Shown here one piece after another: positions 10,709 to 21,779 of a stretch of 64,000 bases of DNA. Numbering within the stretch: the stretch's first letter is position 1; the number at the start of each line of letters is the position of its first letter. Position numbers and translations under genes: made by a program. The stretch spans positions 181,356,920 through 181,420,919 of the forward strand of contig JAVMKO010000002.1 in NCBI GenBank assembly GCA_032164245.1. The letters are read 5' to 3'. The notes below the pieces were generated by a model that was not told where the DNA came from, did no database searches, and saw nothing but the letters and a program-made list of their open reading frames with translations. Source of the stretch: Sternotherus odoratus. Its lineage: Eukaryota; Chordata; Testudines; Kinosternidae.

Positions 10709-12590
10709 TAGAATCATAGAAGATTAGGATTGAAAGAGACCTCAGGAGGTCATCTAATCCAACCCCCTGCTCAAAGCAATTAAATCATCCCAGTCAGGGC
10801 TTTGTCAAGCCAGGCCTTAAAAACCTATAAGAATGGAGATTCCACCACCTCCTAAGTAACCCATTCCAGTGCTTAACCCCCCTCCTAGTGAAATACTGTT
10901 TCCTAATATCCAACATAGACCTCCTCCTCCAGTGCATCTTAAGACCACTGATCCTTGTGGTCTCAAGATGCACTGGTGAAATACTGTTTCCTAATATCCA
11001 ACATAGACCTCCTCCTCCAGTGCATCTTGAGACCACTGATCCACTACAGACTCTATCCCTACCCCTCTAGCATATTTACCTTTCCCCACAGTTTAGTGTC
11101 ATCCGCGAACTTGCTGAAGGTGCAATCCAGATAATTGAGGAAGACGCTGAACAAAATTGACCACAGGATAGACCCCTGGGGCACTCTGCTTGATACCGGC
11201 TGCCAGCAAGACATCGAGCCATTGATCACTACCCATTGAGTCTGACCATCTAGCCAGCTTTCTGTCCACCTCATAGTCCATTCATCCAGTCCATAAGTTT
11301 TGTGGGAGACCATATCAAAAGCTTTGCTAAAGTCAACATATATTACATCCGCTGCTTTCTCCATATCCACAGAGCCAATTATTTCATCATAGAAGGCAAT
11401 CAGGTTGGTCAGGCATGACTTGCTCTTGCTGAACCCATGCTGACCATTCCTGATCACTTTCCTCTCCTCCGACTGCTTCAAAATGGATTCCTTGAGGACC
11501 TGCTCCATGATTTTCCCGGGGAATGAGGTGAGGCTGACTGGTCTGTAAGTCCTTCGATTCTCCTTCTTCCCTTTTTTAAAGATAAGCAATATGTTTGCCC
11601 TTTTCCAATCGTCTGGGATGTCCCCCCAATTGCAACAAGTTTTCAATGGCTCTGCAATCACATCAGTCAACTCCCTCAGCACTCTTGGATGCACTGCACC
11701 CAGCACCATGGACTTGGATGCACTGCACCCAGCTTTTCTAAAGAGCCATTAATCTGTATTTCACCACTGAGATCCTCCTCCCCACACAGTGCAGCAGTCT
11801 GGGAGCTGACCTTGAAGCCAGAAGCAAAAAAAGCATTGAGTACTTCAGTTTTTTCCACATCTGTCACTATGTTGCCTCTCCCGTTCAGTGAGGGTCAGAC
11901 ACTTTCCCTGATCTTCTTCTTGTTACTAACATACCCGTAGAAACCCTTTTTGTTATCCTTCATGTCCCTTGCTAGCTGCAACTCCAATTGTGCCTTAGCC
12001 TTCCTGATTACACCCCTGCATGCTCGAGCAATATTTTTATATTCCTCTCTAGTCAACTGTCCAAGTGTCCACCTCTCGTAAACTTCCTTTTTGTGTTTAA
12101 GCTCACCAAAGATTTCTCTGTTAAGCCAAGCTGGTCGCCTGCCATATTTGCTTTTCTTTCTGTACATTGGGATGATTTGTTCCTGTGCCCTCAATAAGGC
12201 TTCTTTAAAATACAGCCAGATCTCCTGGACTCCTTTTCCCCTCATATTAGCCTCCTAGGGGATCCTGCCCATCAGTTCCCTGAGGAAGTCAAAGTCTGCT
12301 TTTCTGAAGTCTAGGGTCAATATTCTGCTGTTCTCCTTTTTTCCTTTTGTCAGAATCCAGAACTCAACCATCTCATGATCACTGCTGCCGAGGTTGACAC
12401 CCACTGCTACTTTCCCTACGAATTCTTTTCTGTTTGTGAGCAGCAGGTCAAGAGGAGCATGGTCCCTAGCTGATACTTGCACCAGGAAGTTGTCCCCAAC
12501 ATTCTCTAAAAACTTCCTGGATTCTCTATGCACTGCTGTATTGCTCTCCCAGCAGATGCCAGGGTGATTGAAGTCCCCCACACACTTAGA
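10709..12590 (-). mobile_element. CR1 LINE, 5'-truncated
   Basis: On the minus strand this reads from within the CR1 endonuclease domain (MGDFNHPGICW near 12581, SSDHEMVEF) through the linker (YRKKSKYGRRPAWLNREI) into reverse transcriptase: WKRANILLIFKKG, YRPVSLTSFPGKIMEQ, QHGFSKSKSCLTNLIAFYD, DFSKAFDMVSH, VPQGSILWSILF and FADDTKLWG. The FADD box is the catalytic motif. The 3' end at 10709-10722 is the CR1 terminus (ATTCTATGATTCTA-like). The copy is truncated near 12590 and carries stops at several places, so it is inactive. CR1 is the dominant LINE of turtles and other sauropsids. It runs in the same direction as PHF14. Confidence 0.92.
10886..11042. repeat. Fold-back duplication inside CR1
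   Basis: A block of about 64 bp occurs twice (near 10890-10953 and 10978-11042). Between the copies, TGGTCTCAAGATGCACTG is the inverted complement of the adjacent CAGTGCATCTTGAGACCA sequence. A direct repeat flanking a short inverted piece suggests template switching during reverse transcription or repair. Confidence 0.75.
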
Positions 12591-13540
12591 ATAGAGGTCC
12601 GTTTTATACAGTGTCTAGTAATCTTAAAAAGAATATACCAAGGCAAAGGCAAAGATTAAAAGAAAGCAGTCAATACCCCTACATTTCTCTACTATAATCT
12701 TATCCTCAAGACTATGCCTGAGCTAATTAAAAGTGAAAATTATATTTGTGATCAGAAGTGTAGCTGAGGTGTGAAATTCACAGCGAAGACAAGTTAGCAC
12801 TTTGAAATATAAAAGCATTGCTATCTACCTGACCAACTCTACCTGACTACCCACTGAGAAATATAGCTAATATCGTTGTGAGCTAATGGTTTTTAATAAC
12901 CTTTTCAACTTGGTTAAAAGTTTAAAGCTAGAGACTTCCTATACATGCGCTATGGCAGCAATAACAACAATCAAATATAAATATTTAGATTATCCATTTC
13001 TGCAAAGTAAACCACAATTTAAGAAGGTACAAGAAATCACTGGAAGTCCAAGATAACGGACTACACACCAATGATTTAGAGTGGCTAGCCTAGACTAATG
13101 CGCAAAAGAATTAATTTTTAAATGGTGGTGGGACCCTCTTTGAGATTTGCATCTTTTAAAGGAAATCTCTATATAATAATTAATTTAATATGGTCAAAAC
13201 AGGATTTTAATTGAGGGGTAAAGACCTCACCAACAAGAAACACTAAATTACTTAAGACCCAGTGTTTATTTTAGAAAAAAAATCAGAAAGAACTATATAC
13301 GAAGGGTAAGGAAAAGTTGAAACTCAATTTTCATCAAGTGAACTATTAAAAAAACCTACTTTTAGAAATGGTTATTTTCATATTCCAAATTGATGCTTTA
13401 GGGCTCACTGCTAGGCAGTTCTAAACCAACATTAACTTTTCTGCTAGAGAGATGAGTAAAGACCATTTTCCCTTAATTAGATTTTTCAAAACATTTTACA
13501 ACAGAGAATGCTTACAAACACACACACACTAATTTTATGG
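12591..13540. other. PHF14 intron, nothing recognised
   Basis: AT-rich intronic sequence with short A and T runs. I recognise no element. Confidence 0.5.
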
Positions 13541-13773
13541 GTGGTCAATTGACACTGGTTCACAGGACTCAGGCTGCAGGGTTAAAATAGCAGCATAGAC
13601 ATTCAGCATGGGCTAAAGCCCACCTCACTTGCTGGGTTTCAGACTCCAGTCTCCAGCCTGTGCGGGAACAGCTACACTGCTATTTTAACCTTAACGCCCA
13701 AGCCCCATGAGCCTGAATCAGTTGACCCGAGCTCTCAGACTCAGCGCTATAGGTTTTTCTTTGCAGTATAGAC

Positions 13774-14626
13774 CAGGGGTCTGCAACCCGCGGCTCCGGA
13801 GCCGCATGCGGCTCTTTCATCCCTCCGATGCGGCTCCCTGTGTGTTCTAATTTTAACCGGCCCGCAGACTGTTTTCTATGTGGCCCGCCAGCACTGTCCA
13901 ACCAGTGCGCGGAGCCGCAGCCGAAAGAGGGGCGGGGTCAATAAGAGGCGAGCGGCGGGGGGGGGGGGGAGAAGAACGGAGGCGGAGCCGGGGCCGGGGC
14001 ACGAGGCGAGGCGGAGCCGGCGGATAAGAGCGAGCCGGGGCCGGGGCACGAGGCAAGGCAAGGCAAGCTGGGGGAGGGGGGGAGTGAAAGCACGGCCGGG
14101 GGGGGGGGAGGAAGAAGAGCGAGAGCACGGCCGGAGGGGAGGGGGAGGGAAGAAGAGCGAGAGCACGGCCGGAGCGGGGGGGGGAGGAAGGGGGAGGAGG
14201 AAGAAGAGCGAGAGCACGGCCGGAGGGGGGGGAGGGAGGGAAGAAGAGCGAGAGCACGGCTGGAGGGGAGGGGGAGGGAAGAAGAGTGAGAGCACGGCCG
14301 GAGCGGGGGGGAGGAAGGGGGGGGAGGAAGAAGAGCGAGAGCACGGCCGGAGGGGGGGGGAGGGAGGGAAGGAACGTCTTTTTTTCGGAGCTCAAAATGT
14401 TTTGTTGCATGCAGAAATGTAATTTTGTTTTCTCTGCAGTCGTTCATTGATTTCATAAATGCAACACATTATAGTTTGTTTATACATAGCATAAAGGCAA
14501 AAAAAACGTTATATGCAGTGTTATTTCATTTTAAATGTCAAAAGGGTTTTGTGGCTCCCAGTGTTTTCTTTACTGTGGGAAACGGGTCCAAATGGCTCTT
14601 TGAGTGGTAAAGGTTGCAGACCCCTG
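13774..14626. mobile_element. Non-autonomous hAT element with purine-rich core
   Basis: The terminal inverted repeats are perfect over 15 bp: CAGGGGTCTGCAACC at 13774-13788 and GGTTGCAGACCCCTG at 14612-14626. Each end is flanked by the same 8-bp duplication, GTATAGAC, at 13766-13773 and 14627-14634. CAG...CTG ends with an 8-bp duplication are diagnostic of hAT transposons. No transposase is encoded. The interior has the ordinary ends of the family (CGGCTCTTTCAT; TGGCTCTTTGAGTGG) around a G/A-rich tandem array. Confidence 0.93.
13955..14370. repeat. Purine-rich minisatellite within the hAT
   Basis: Tandem units share GAAGAAGAGCGAGAGCACGG followed by CCGGAG and a run of G. Unit length varies (about 55-70 bp) because of the G runs. 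The C-rich strand has long open frames in several phases because of composition; these are not genes. The G runs could form G-quadruplexes. Confidence 0.8.
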
Positions 14627-14660
14627 GTATAGACATACCCATAGGGGCTAAGCAATGTTT

Positions 14661-15526
14661 GTTTGGAGGCATCATCCATGTACATCTACAGTCATAATAA
14701 AACATCACTTGAGAAAACTGAAATCCATTCATTTTCTCATCAAAACACTGTTCTGATTCTTTTGACATTATTAGTATTTCTGTTCCCTATATTTATTCTA
14801 AAGATGTGAAATTATTCTTTTTGCTTCCTCCTCTGAAATATTCCTACATTTCAAATTAAATTGAACTCAAAAACTGTCTATATTGAATAGCGGTTACTCC
14901 ATAAGTTAAAAGATTATGTCAAAAGATTATGACCAGGTGATGAAACATTATCAATTACTAGATTTAATTTGAGAAATAATTTTTCCCACAAATTCAACCA
15001 GATGTTCCAAAGCATATTGCCCACTACAAATACTTAAACTCCACTTAATTTAAAGTTTGTAATCTAACCTCACTTACTTGTATTTTAACAGAGAATTATT
15101 TAGCTTGAATTATCTATTAAATATACACATATCAAATTAATAATCAAGAACCATCTTCAATGAGCATAAATTTAGCAAATCTCTATAAATAAAATTCACA
15201 TTTCAGAGATGTAGACTATAATGTCTCGCCTGACAAATTGAGTGAAATGTCACTATTGTAAATGAGCATAACCCAATTCACCTACCCTTTCATGAAAACA
15301 TAAGTGATGAAAGTGAAGTCAGAATAAAGACAGATCTTAACCACATAACTTAATTTTTAACAGTAATAATGATTCGGGAAAGAATCTTGAAATCAAGATA
15401 GTCTAGTTCAAGCAGTATTTGGCAATGCCTTAAATACTCAAAATTTACAACCCTTTTCACATTTAAGTTTTACTTGGAATGCATGGAAATGGCAGAAGAT
15501 AATATTGTTAGTTAGTTCTTACTTAC
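14661..15526. other. PHF14 intron, nothing recognised
   Basis: AT-rich intron just downstream (in gene sense) of the PHD3 exon. No element recognised. Confidence 0.5.
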
Positions 15527-15658
15527 CAATAACTGTTTTTAGTCTTCCTTGGCATTCTTGTAAGAGGAGGGTCCAGACAGCCAAGATGATAATGTAGTTT
15601 ACAGGTATCACACAGTAGGAGGAGGTGTTGATCATGGTTCTTCTTACAAATTCCACAA
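15527..15658 (-). CDS. PHF14: PHF14 coding exon: core of third PHD finger
   Basis: This 132-bp exon has a CAAAG acceptor ending at 15659 and a GT donor at 15525-15526. It begins with the last base of a serine codon and encodes CGICKKNHDQHLLLLCDTC, then LHYHLGCLDPPLTRMP, and ends with the first two bases of a tryptophan codon. It carries the zinc ligands CxxC, CxxC and HxxC of a canonical C4HC3 PHD finger, with the final CxxC in the exon at 9367-9535. PHD fingers of this class read histone H3 tails. The sequence matches vertebrate PHF14 and its phases agree with both neighbours. Confidence 0.97.
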
Positions 15659-16151
15659 CTTTGAATAAATACAGCCAAAAAAAGCATTAAAATTACATTT
15701 CAGATGGTAAAGCATATATTATATAGTACAGTATTTCTTAATGACAATAAAAATTGAAAATATGTAAATATATGTTCATGACATCATACAGTTTTCACAG
15801 TATTCATTTAAAATTAACTACGATTACTTTTGAAAATGCTTATGACTATGCATCTTTTAAAATTATGTGATATCTCATCTTCTAAATTTTTCTTTAAATT
15901 TCATATTCAAGTACTGTAGAACTGCAGTTACCCTTCTGGATATCCCATGATATCTCCAAGCACCAGTGAAAAGGGCGGGCAGAGGTGGGAGAATATCACC
16001 GTACTGGGACAAAGTGACTAAGTAGAATATTATTACTACTATTAATAATTTATCTATTTCAATAACATTGAAAAACTGGATAAGGTACAAACACAGAATA
16101 AATGAGAGACGAGAGAGAGAGAGAAAGAGAGAGAGAGAAAGAGAGAGAAAG

Positions 16152-16182
<31 letters not shown>

Positions 16183-16617
16183 AAGAGCAACAACTGGAAG
16201 AGAAAATATCCACAAATGGCGAGTATTTGTAACACTATATTACTGAATACATAATGTTGTTCGTACCAAAATCCTCACAGCAGTATAGACTACCTACTTC
16301 AAAAGACAATAGTATGGATTTAAAATTTCCACATTACAGATGCAACAGATTCTGATATTTCAGATGTAGAAGCCATTTTCCTTTAAAGCACTGCTGTGTA
16401 TTAACAGAGAAAGTCCTGCCAATGTGTGTGCAAAACTAAAGAAATGACTCAGCTTCTTAGCTTAGAGATAAACATAAGTCTAATGGCAGCCAACAGTAAG
16501 TAAAATGTGGGGGAAGCATTTCTTCAATTTTTGTATAAATAAACACATCAATTATAAATATTTATCAACACTCTTCATACTATATCATGCCTATTCTACC
16601 AAGCCTACATTACTTGC
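15659..16617. other. PHF14 intron with (GA)n microsatellite
   Basis: Short intron whose only feature is the GA-rich tract at about 16104-16188. On the minus strand it is a CT-rich run inside the intron, too far from the acceptor at 15659 to be its polypyrimidine tract. Confidence 0.6.
16104..16188. repeat. (GAGA/GAAA) microsatellite
   Basis: Nearly pure purine dinucleotide repeat with interspersed GAAA units. On the other strand it gives a spurious serine/leucine/phenylalanine-rich open frame. Confidence 0.95.
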
Positions 16618-16721
16618 CTATAAAGTACTGCTGGAAGCGTAGACGTCTTTTGTGTTCCTCCTTCCTTTTTACTTGGTTTTCTCTCCTTGGGTGCTCGCAA
16701 AATTGCTGGTATATTCAATTT
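16618..16721 (-). CDS. PHF14: PHF14 coding exon with GC splice donor
   Basis: This 104-bp exon encodes 34 codons beginning KLNIPAILRAPKERKPSKK and ending TLPAVLY, plus two bases (AG) of the serine codon finished in the next exon. It is a basic, probably disordered linker between the coiled segment and the third PHD finger. The acceptor is AATAG. The donor reads TATAG|GCAAGT, a GC-AG junction in place of GT-AG, with otherwise strong complementarity to U1. Phase and protein match leave no other boundary. Confidence 0.95.
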
Positions 16722-18680
16722 CTATTGGATTTGAACAAATGCCGTTTATATATAAGTTTTTTGGGGAAGAATCTAAGTATACTTATCCCCCCCCCCCCCC
16801 ATTTGCCACTCCACAGCCAGTTAAATTTGGTCAACCTCAGGATACTATTATTATGAGGGGGAAACTGCTGTCTAATCTACTTTACAGGAAAGAGTAACTA
16901 TAGTATTTATTTTGTCTCTAAAGAAATTTTGTTTTTCACAGAATTACAGTCACATTTTTCAACGTAAAACTAAACCAAAAAAACATGCAAACACTAAGTC
17001 CTGGCTTTTAACTTCCCCTCCTCCCCCCAACAAGCAAGCAAGCAAGCAATAAAGGAAGAACCCATTACACTTGACAAAAGAATATTGAGGCAGTTTATTT
17101 TTCTCAGCCTCCCTGTTATACTGGTGCTCCATAGGTTAATTAGAAAAATTATCTTATTGGACCAAACTCTACACAAAGCAGACGAGATTCTCTTCGGGTT
17201 TCCACTAATCTGCAGTATGCAAGCTTCTCAGACAGCAACCATCTATCAAAGTCATTTCTTGGCGGCCCTGTGGGCCTGCATCTGTTCAACCAACTGGAAA
17301 AAAGTGTCATGCAAGCTGTGCAAATAAATTTTATTTCTACGTTCTATTTTTTTAAATTTATTATTGTTTGCACTGGGAAATACAATTATGAACTTTTTTA
17401 AAAACTAGTTTTAAAAGGTAAAATCTTGGTAAAGGTAAAGGTAAAAAACAGACCAAGTTTTACTAACAAAGAGAGATTTTTGTATAAGACAAGTAGGCAA
17501 AAAAAAAAATTCAGCCAGCTTGGGGTGGGTAACCAATATGATTAAACCACAAGCATTATTGCAGACATCAAGGGTAGATTTCATTTTCAGTACAGTAATA
17601 CAAACACAGAAGTACCAAAGACCATCACAAAAATCTCTGAGACAGAACCTAATTAGATAATGTCTTTTTATTCTCATCCTCTTAAAATACTGACTCATCA
17701 TAATATTTATTTTGCACAATTCCCAAAAGCACCTTTATAATTAGTATGGCATGTCAATGTTCAAAACATTACATCTTGAAAAAGACTGCTGTCTTCCTTG
17801 TGAGCCTGCCAGGTATGTGCCTTTTAGGGTGGTATGAGAAATATTACATAAAAGAACAAAGAGATGACTCATTATTTCAGAAACACAGCCATCTACATGC
17901 TGACAGATACAGTTTTCAGTGTGAAAAAGATCACATGTACTGAACAAGTGTTCTCAATCTTCTTTAAAAACATGACTGGAAATAGTTTCATGTTCTCTTC
18001 TGATGGATAAATGACACATTGCCATACTACATATATGGGATTTCAGTGATTTATCATGAACATGATCATGTATCTGTTCACCTTTTCTCTTAATTCAATG
18101 AATTTATGAGCATATTGAAGCATGAAATGTAGTTCCTTCCTTGCAATGGACAACATGGCCACTGGTAGCATCAAGAAATAATCAAATGTTCCCTTATCAC
18201 TGATATCATATACTCATTATTTCTAAAAAAAGGGTACATCTTTTATCTGCATAATTTAAAGAAACACTGTTGCAAGTGATGTGTGGTTTTAGGGATGTAC
18301 AGTTTATAAAATGGTCATAAACAATCAGTACAAACGCAAGGAACGATTCTACAGTATTTGAAACCTATAACTGCTAAAGAAAACTGGAGGGGAATACGGT
18401 GGGATTAACTCATACTTCAGGTTTAGCTTTATCACAAATGACAGGTCAATCAGTTACAGCAAATGAAAGAATTTTGCAAACAAGATAGGTATTATAACAA
18501 CAAAATTAAGCTACAGGTTCCCAGTAGGTTGCTTGCAGACCTTTAGATATATTTCAATCAGAAATCATTAACCTCAGAGTATACAAAGGAGACCGATAGA
18601 AAATAAAAAAAACTATTCTCTGAAAATCATGTGCACCTGTGTGATTCAAAAGGGGGAAGAGGGGGGTATGAAAAGCCAAC
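16722..18680. other. PHF14 intron, nothing recognised
   Basis: About 2 kb of AT-rich intron with a C homopolymer near 16788-16800 and an AAGC tetranucleotide run near 17030-17050. No coding or transposon structure recognised. Confidence 0.5.
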
Positions 18681-18776
18681 CTGCCCAATGATTCTACCCA
18701 GTAGAGTCCATATTCCTTGCCCTTCATTTCGTAGCTTTCCATTCATATTTTGCAGCTCTTCCAAGGACTCACACAG
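18681..18776 (-). CDS. PHF14: PHF14 coding exon: end of coiled-coil linker
   Basis: This 96-bp exon of 32 codons (LCESLEELQNMNGKLRNEGQ to LLGRIIGQ) has a TCAG acceptor and a GT donor (18679-18680), both phase 0. The heptad-like pattern of leucines with glutamates continues the coiled coil begun in the previous exon. It matches the PHF14 segment between the extended PHD and the third PHD finger, with conservative replacements. Confidence 0.96.
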
Positions 18777-19249
18777 CTGAAAATAAAAAATTGTAAAAAC
18801 TCTTTTAAAGTTCATTTATTGAAGTTATTCAGCATCTATTATCTGAGAACTCTACCTGTAACTTTTATAAATTACATAATTAAAAACACAATGGAACTCA
18901 ACAGTCATGTCAATACATCAGAGATCAGTGCAGTCATTCAGGCATATAACAGCACTAAGAAAAAAGTTGGGCAGCCATCTGTTTTGTAACAGTTCAGCAT
19001 GACAGTTCAGCATGACAATTAGGTTCCACAATCACAATCAGAAAGCAAAATTAAAGTATACTAATGCATCATACACATTGTACTATACCCTTTCCAGCTA
19101 TGAAGTTATGGCAAAAGTTTCTATATATAGGGAATCAAGATTTGTTCCTTCAACAAAGTGTTCAATTCGGCAGACACGCAGCGTTCCTCTCCGTGTCCGC
19201 CAAAATGCCGCTGACATCGGAAGCTTTTGGCGCTGCTGCTGAAATGCTG

Positions 19250-19338
19250 CCAAAGCCATTGGCAGCTCACAACCACCCCTTGAATTGCCCCGCCACCCCC
19301 AGGGGGATTGTGAACCCCAGTCTGAGAACCACTGCATT
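19250..19338. mobile_element. hAT MITE fragment (one end)
   Basis: The stretch ends CAGTCTGAGAACCACTG, the outer end of the hAT MITE family also seen at 45419-45716. The other end is missing. Confidence 0.5.
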
Positions 19339-19475
19339 ATAGCAGCACTTCTTTGAGGAAATGCTATCTTCTGTTGCTCCCCATAAAAAAAGTTTTGGGA
19401 AGGCTCCAAATTTAGATATTGATAAAAGCCTGAGCAACTGTTTGCTTGTTTTGTACATTATTCCATGTAAACAAT

Positions 19476-21097
19476 TACCGTATTTTCCGGCGTATAAGAC
19501 GACCGGGCGTATAAGACGACCCCCAACTTTTCCAGTTAAAATATAGAGTTTGGGATATACTCGCCGTATAAGACTACCCCTCTTCCAACGCACACCAAAT
19601 AAAAATTTAAAAAAACTCCAGCCTCCACTTCCTAAATCACCCCACCTCAAATCTCCACCCCACCCCCTAACTCACTCCAGTCCACGGCCCCAAATCCCCT
19701 GTCCCACCCCACCTCCAGTCTCCACCCCCGCAACCCTCTAACTCACCCCACATCTCAAAACCCCTGCCCCAACCCCACTCACTCCACTCAAACCTCCCCC
19801 CAACTCACCCCAAGGGAGGTCCCACTGGGGGGTGCCCCAGGGCTATGAGGGAGTCACTCTGGGGGTGCCCCTCCCCTAACTCGCCCCCCGTCTCTCTGGG
19901 GGGAGCCGCCGTCTCCCCCCAGACCCAGCACCCCAAGGTCGAGCGTCCCCAGCTCCCCGCTCTCACCCCAGCGCCCTGCTGCCCTGCCCAGCTCTGGCTC
20001 GGCACAGGCGGCCGCGGGCCCGGGCGGCGGGACCAGGCAGCCCGAACTGCTGTAGCGCTTGTCCCGGCAGAGGGCCCGCGCCAGCTCCCCGCCGCTCCAC
20101 TGCCGGAAGGTGAAGCTCCGCCGCAGCCTACTGCCCTAGGGCTGGCTCAGTCTGAAAGGGGGCTGCGGATGGGGAGCACAACTGCAGAAGTGGCATTGAA
20201 AGTCACAGTGAATGGCGTCAGCCCATGGAAAAGCAGAGGAGGAGTGTGTTGGGGTGAGCGTGGCTGGGCCAAGTCTGCCTGACCCAGGACCAGCCTGTGG
20301 TGGAGTGGTGAGCACCACGCAATAGGCCCAGCGGAGCCAGCGCGCGCTAGAAGCAGCCTTAAGGCCTCAATCAGCTCAAGGGAGCACAGTATGGGGTGGG
20401 GAGGCAACGATATTCCTCCTTAGGACCCCCACGGTCTGGCACTGGGGCCCAGCGATGCTTTGGGCTTCAGCCTGCCTGGCTCGCTGGGTCCTGTGCTGGC
20501 CCTATCGCCCCCCAGCACCACGGAGCGCGGGTCGGAAGCAGCGCTCCTGCAGCCCAGCGGGGTCTCCCGGTGCCCCGCTCTGCCCCCGCCATCGCTAGGG
20601 ATGGAGTCACCCGATGCGCCCGCCCTGGCTGACGGTGGTGGTTGGTTGTAGCGCGCCGGGGGATGAACAAAGATGGCGCCCGCGGCTACTTGCCTCCTGC
20701 TCTTTCGTTCTAGTTGCCTGCGAGCCTGTCCTCCCGGGGCGCCCCGGGGCCCGAGCTACTCCCGTTCCCCGCCGGCCCCGGACACCTGCGGGTGGGCTCG
20801 GGGGGGGGGGGGGGGGGAGCGCCGCCCCGCCCACCGGGCCACCTGCAGCCGGCCCAGCTCCAGCTGCCCGGTGCTCAGGGTCCGGAAGCCGCAGGGACTG
20901 GGCGGCAGCTCCTCTGCCTCCTCCTCGGCCTCCTCCACTCCCCCCGCCCGGACTCGCTTCCCCTCCTCCCACAGGAGCAGCCGCCGCCATTTTGAACCCG
21001 TCAGACCTCTCACATACCCGGCGTATAAGACGACCCCAGACTTTTGAGAAGATTTTCTGGGGTTAAAAAGTCGTCTTATACGCCGGAAAATACGGTA
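19476..21097. mobile_element. TA-flanked non-autonomous DNA transposon with CpG-rich core
   Basis: The ends are inverted copies of at least 26 bp: ACCGTATTTTCCGGCGTATA from 19478 and TATACGCCGGAAAATACGGT to 21095, each continuing into GTCGTCTTATAC-type sequence. Both are bounded by TA, fitting a Tc1/mariner-like target duplication. Subterminal GTATAAGACGAC motifs recur near 19500, 19565 and 21020. The 1.6-kb interior has no transposase. It is C-rich, then strongly CpG-rich from about 19980 to 21000, including AAGATGGCGCC near 20670 and GCCGCCATTTT near 20980. It ends 29 bp from PHF14 exon 21126-21232. Superfamily is inferred from the TA and termini. Confidence 0.8.
20640..21010. promoter_or_regulatory. 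CpG-rich segment with YY1-like motifs inside the MITE
   Basis: A GC-dense stretch contains AAGATGGCGCC on the plus strand and GCCGCCATTTT (minus-strand AAAATGGCGGC). Both resemble the YY1 motif AAGATGGCGGC, which is common in housekeeping promoters. There is also a G homopolymer at about 20801-20818. It looks like a CpG-island promoter fragment carried by a transposon. No transcript start is shown by the sequence, so this is a candidate only. Confidence 0.35.
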
Positions 21098-21125
21098 GCA
21101 CAGTTGTATTCACTGCTTTTCTTAC

Positions 21126-21232
21126 CTTGTTATATTCCACATGAAGTTTTTCTTGCTCATTTTCTAGTTTATCCTTAATATTCTTCTGTTCAGCCATATT
21201 TTCTTGGATCTGAATCATGCGCATATTTCTCT
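21126..21232 (-). CDS. PHF14: PHF14 coding exon: coiled-coil linker
   Basis: This 107-bp exon starts with AG of a glutamate codon whose first G ends the previous exon. It reads RNMRMIQIQENMAEQKNIKD, then KLENEQEKLHVEYNK, and stops in phase 0 at a GT donor (21124-21125). It is rich in E, K, N and Q with hydrophobic heptad positions, consistent with a coiled coil. The acceptor (TTTAAACAG) has a weak pyrimidine tract. Two small transposons sit close by: one end at 21097 in the downstream intron and one at 21363-21503 upstream. Confidence 0.96.
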
Positions 21233-21362
21233 CTGTTTAAATAAAATTCAATCCTGTCTAGCTTTAGTTGCATTTGTTCAAGTGTCCCACATTGATAATG
21301 CACGGAACAAGTGTTACACCTTTAAGCTCTAAGTTAAAAAAAATCTTAAAATGTGAAACTAC

Positions 21363-21503
21363 TACCCTGTTTCCCCGAAAGTAAGACATCCCCCGAAAAT
21401 AAGACATACTTCCAGTTTTGCCTCTCGCTGTAATATAATGTAATGTAATTTTGTGAGCAAAAATTAATATAAGACACTGTCTTATTTTCGGGGAAACACG
21501 GTA
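21363..21503. mobile_element. Short TA-flanked MITE
   Basis: Inverted ends CCCTGTTTCCCCGAAARTAAG (21365 on) and CTTATTTTCGGGGAAACACGG (to 21501) are bounded by TA on both sides. Total length is about 140 bp and no coding capacity exists. The termini are those of a widespread reptile MITE whose ends read TACCGTGTTTCCCC. Confidence 0.85.
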
Positions 21504-21518
21504 CTACGAGAGAGAGAG

Positions 21519-21565
21519 ACAAATAAATAAATAAATAAAATAAATAAATAAATAAATAAATAAAT
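21519..21565. repeat. (ATAA)n microsatellite
   Basis: About eleven ATAA/AATA units follow the MITE, after a short GA run at 21508-21518. Confidence 0.95.
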
Positions 21566-21779
21566 GGTTGATCAAATTACAGGCCACAGTCTTGTTAAAT
21601 GATCTATGAAAGTGATGGAATACAAGCACTTTCCCACCATATAGACCTGGGAAGTTTTTTTGATTAATAGTTTATTTGAAAAGAATGTAGTTTTGGTTAA
21701 CCCAAAACTATTTGTGAATATTACACAAATTTGTGAGTAGTTTTAGACCATTTTTCCTTTCAGTACTTGGATGCCATTC

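Larger units (their letters stand above)
13541..14660. mobile_element. Older DNA-transposon-like repeat carrying a hAT insertion
   Basis: The flanks of the hAT at 13774-14626 join into a single repeat. It contains CAGCTACACTGCTATTTTAA and ends ...CAGTATAGACATACCC, with an inverted partner (TTAAAATAGCAGC) near 13581. The ending resembles several abundant turtle MITEs that finish TGTAGACATACC. Family and exact ends are uncertain. Confidence 0.45.

Noticed and set aside
13853..14456. Proline/serine-rich open frames on the minus strand
   Set aside because: Products of the purine-rich minisatellite in a hAT element; no conserved domain and several frames open at once.
19550..21066. Several 60-150-codon frames in the CpG-rich transposon core
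   Set aside because: High GC content removes stops in several frames; no family resemblance. The promoter-like motifs were kept as a low-confidence note instead.
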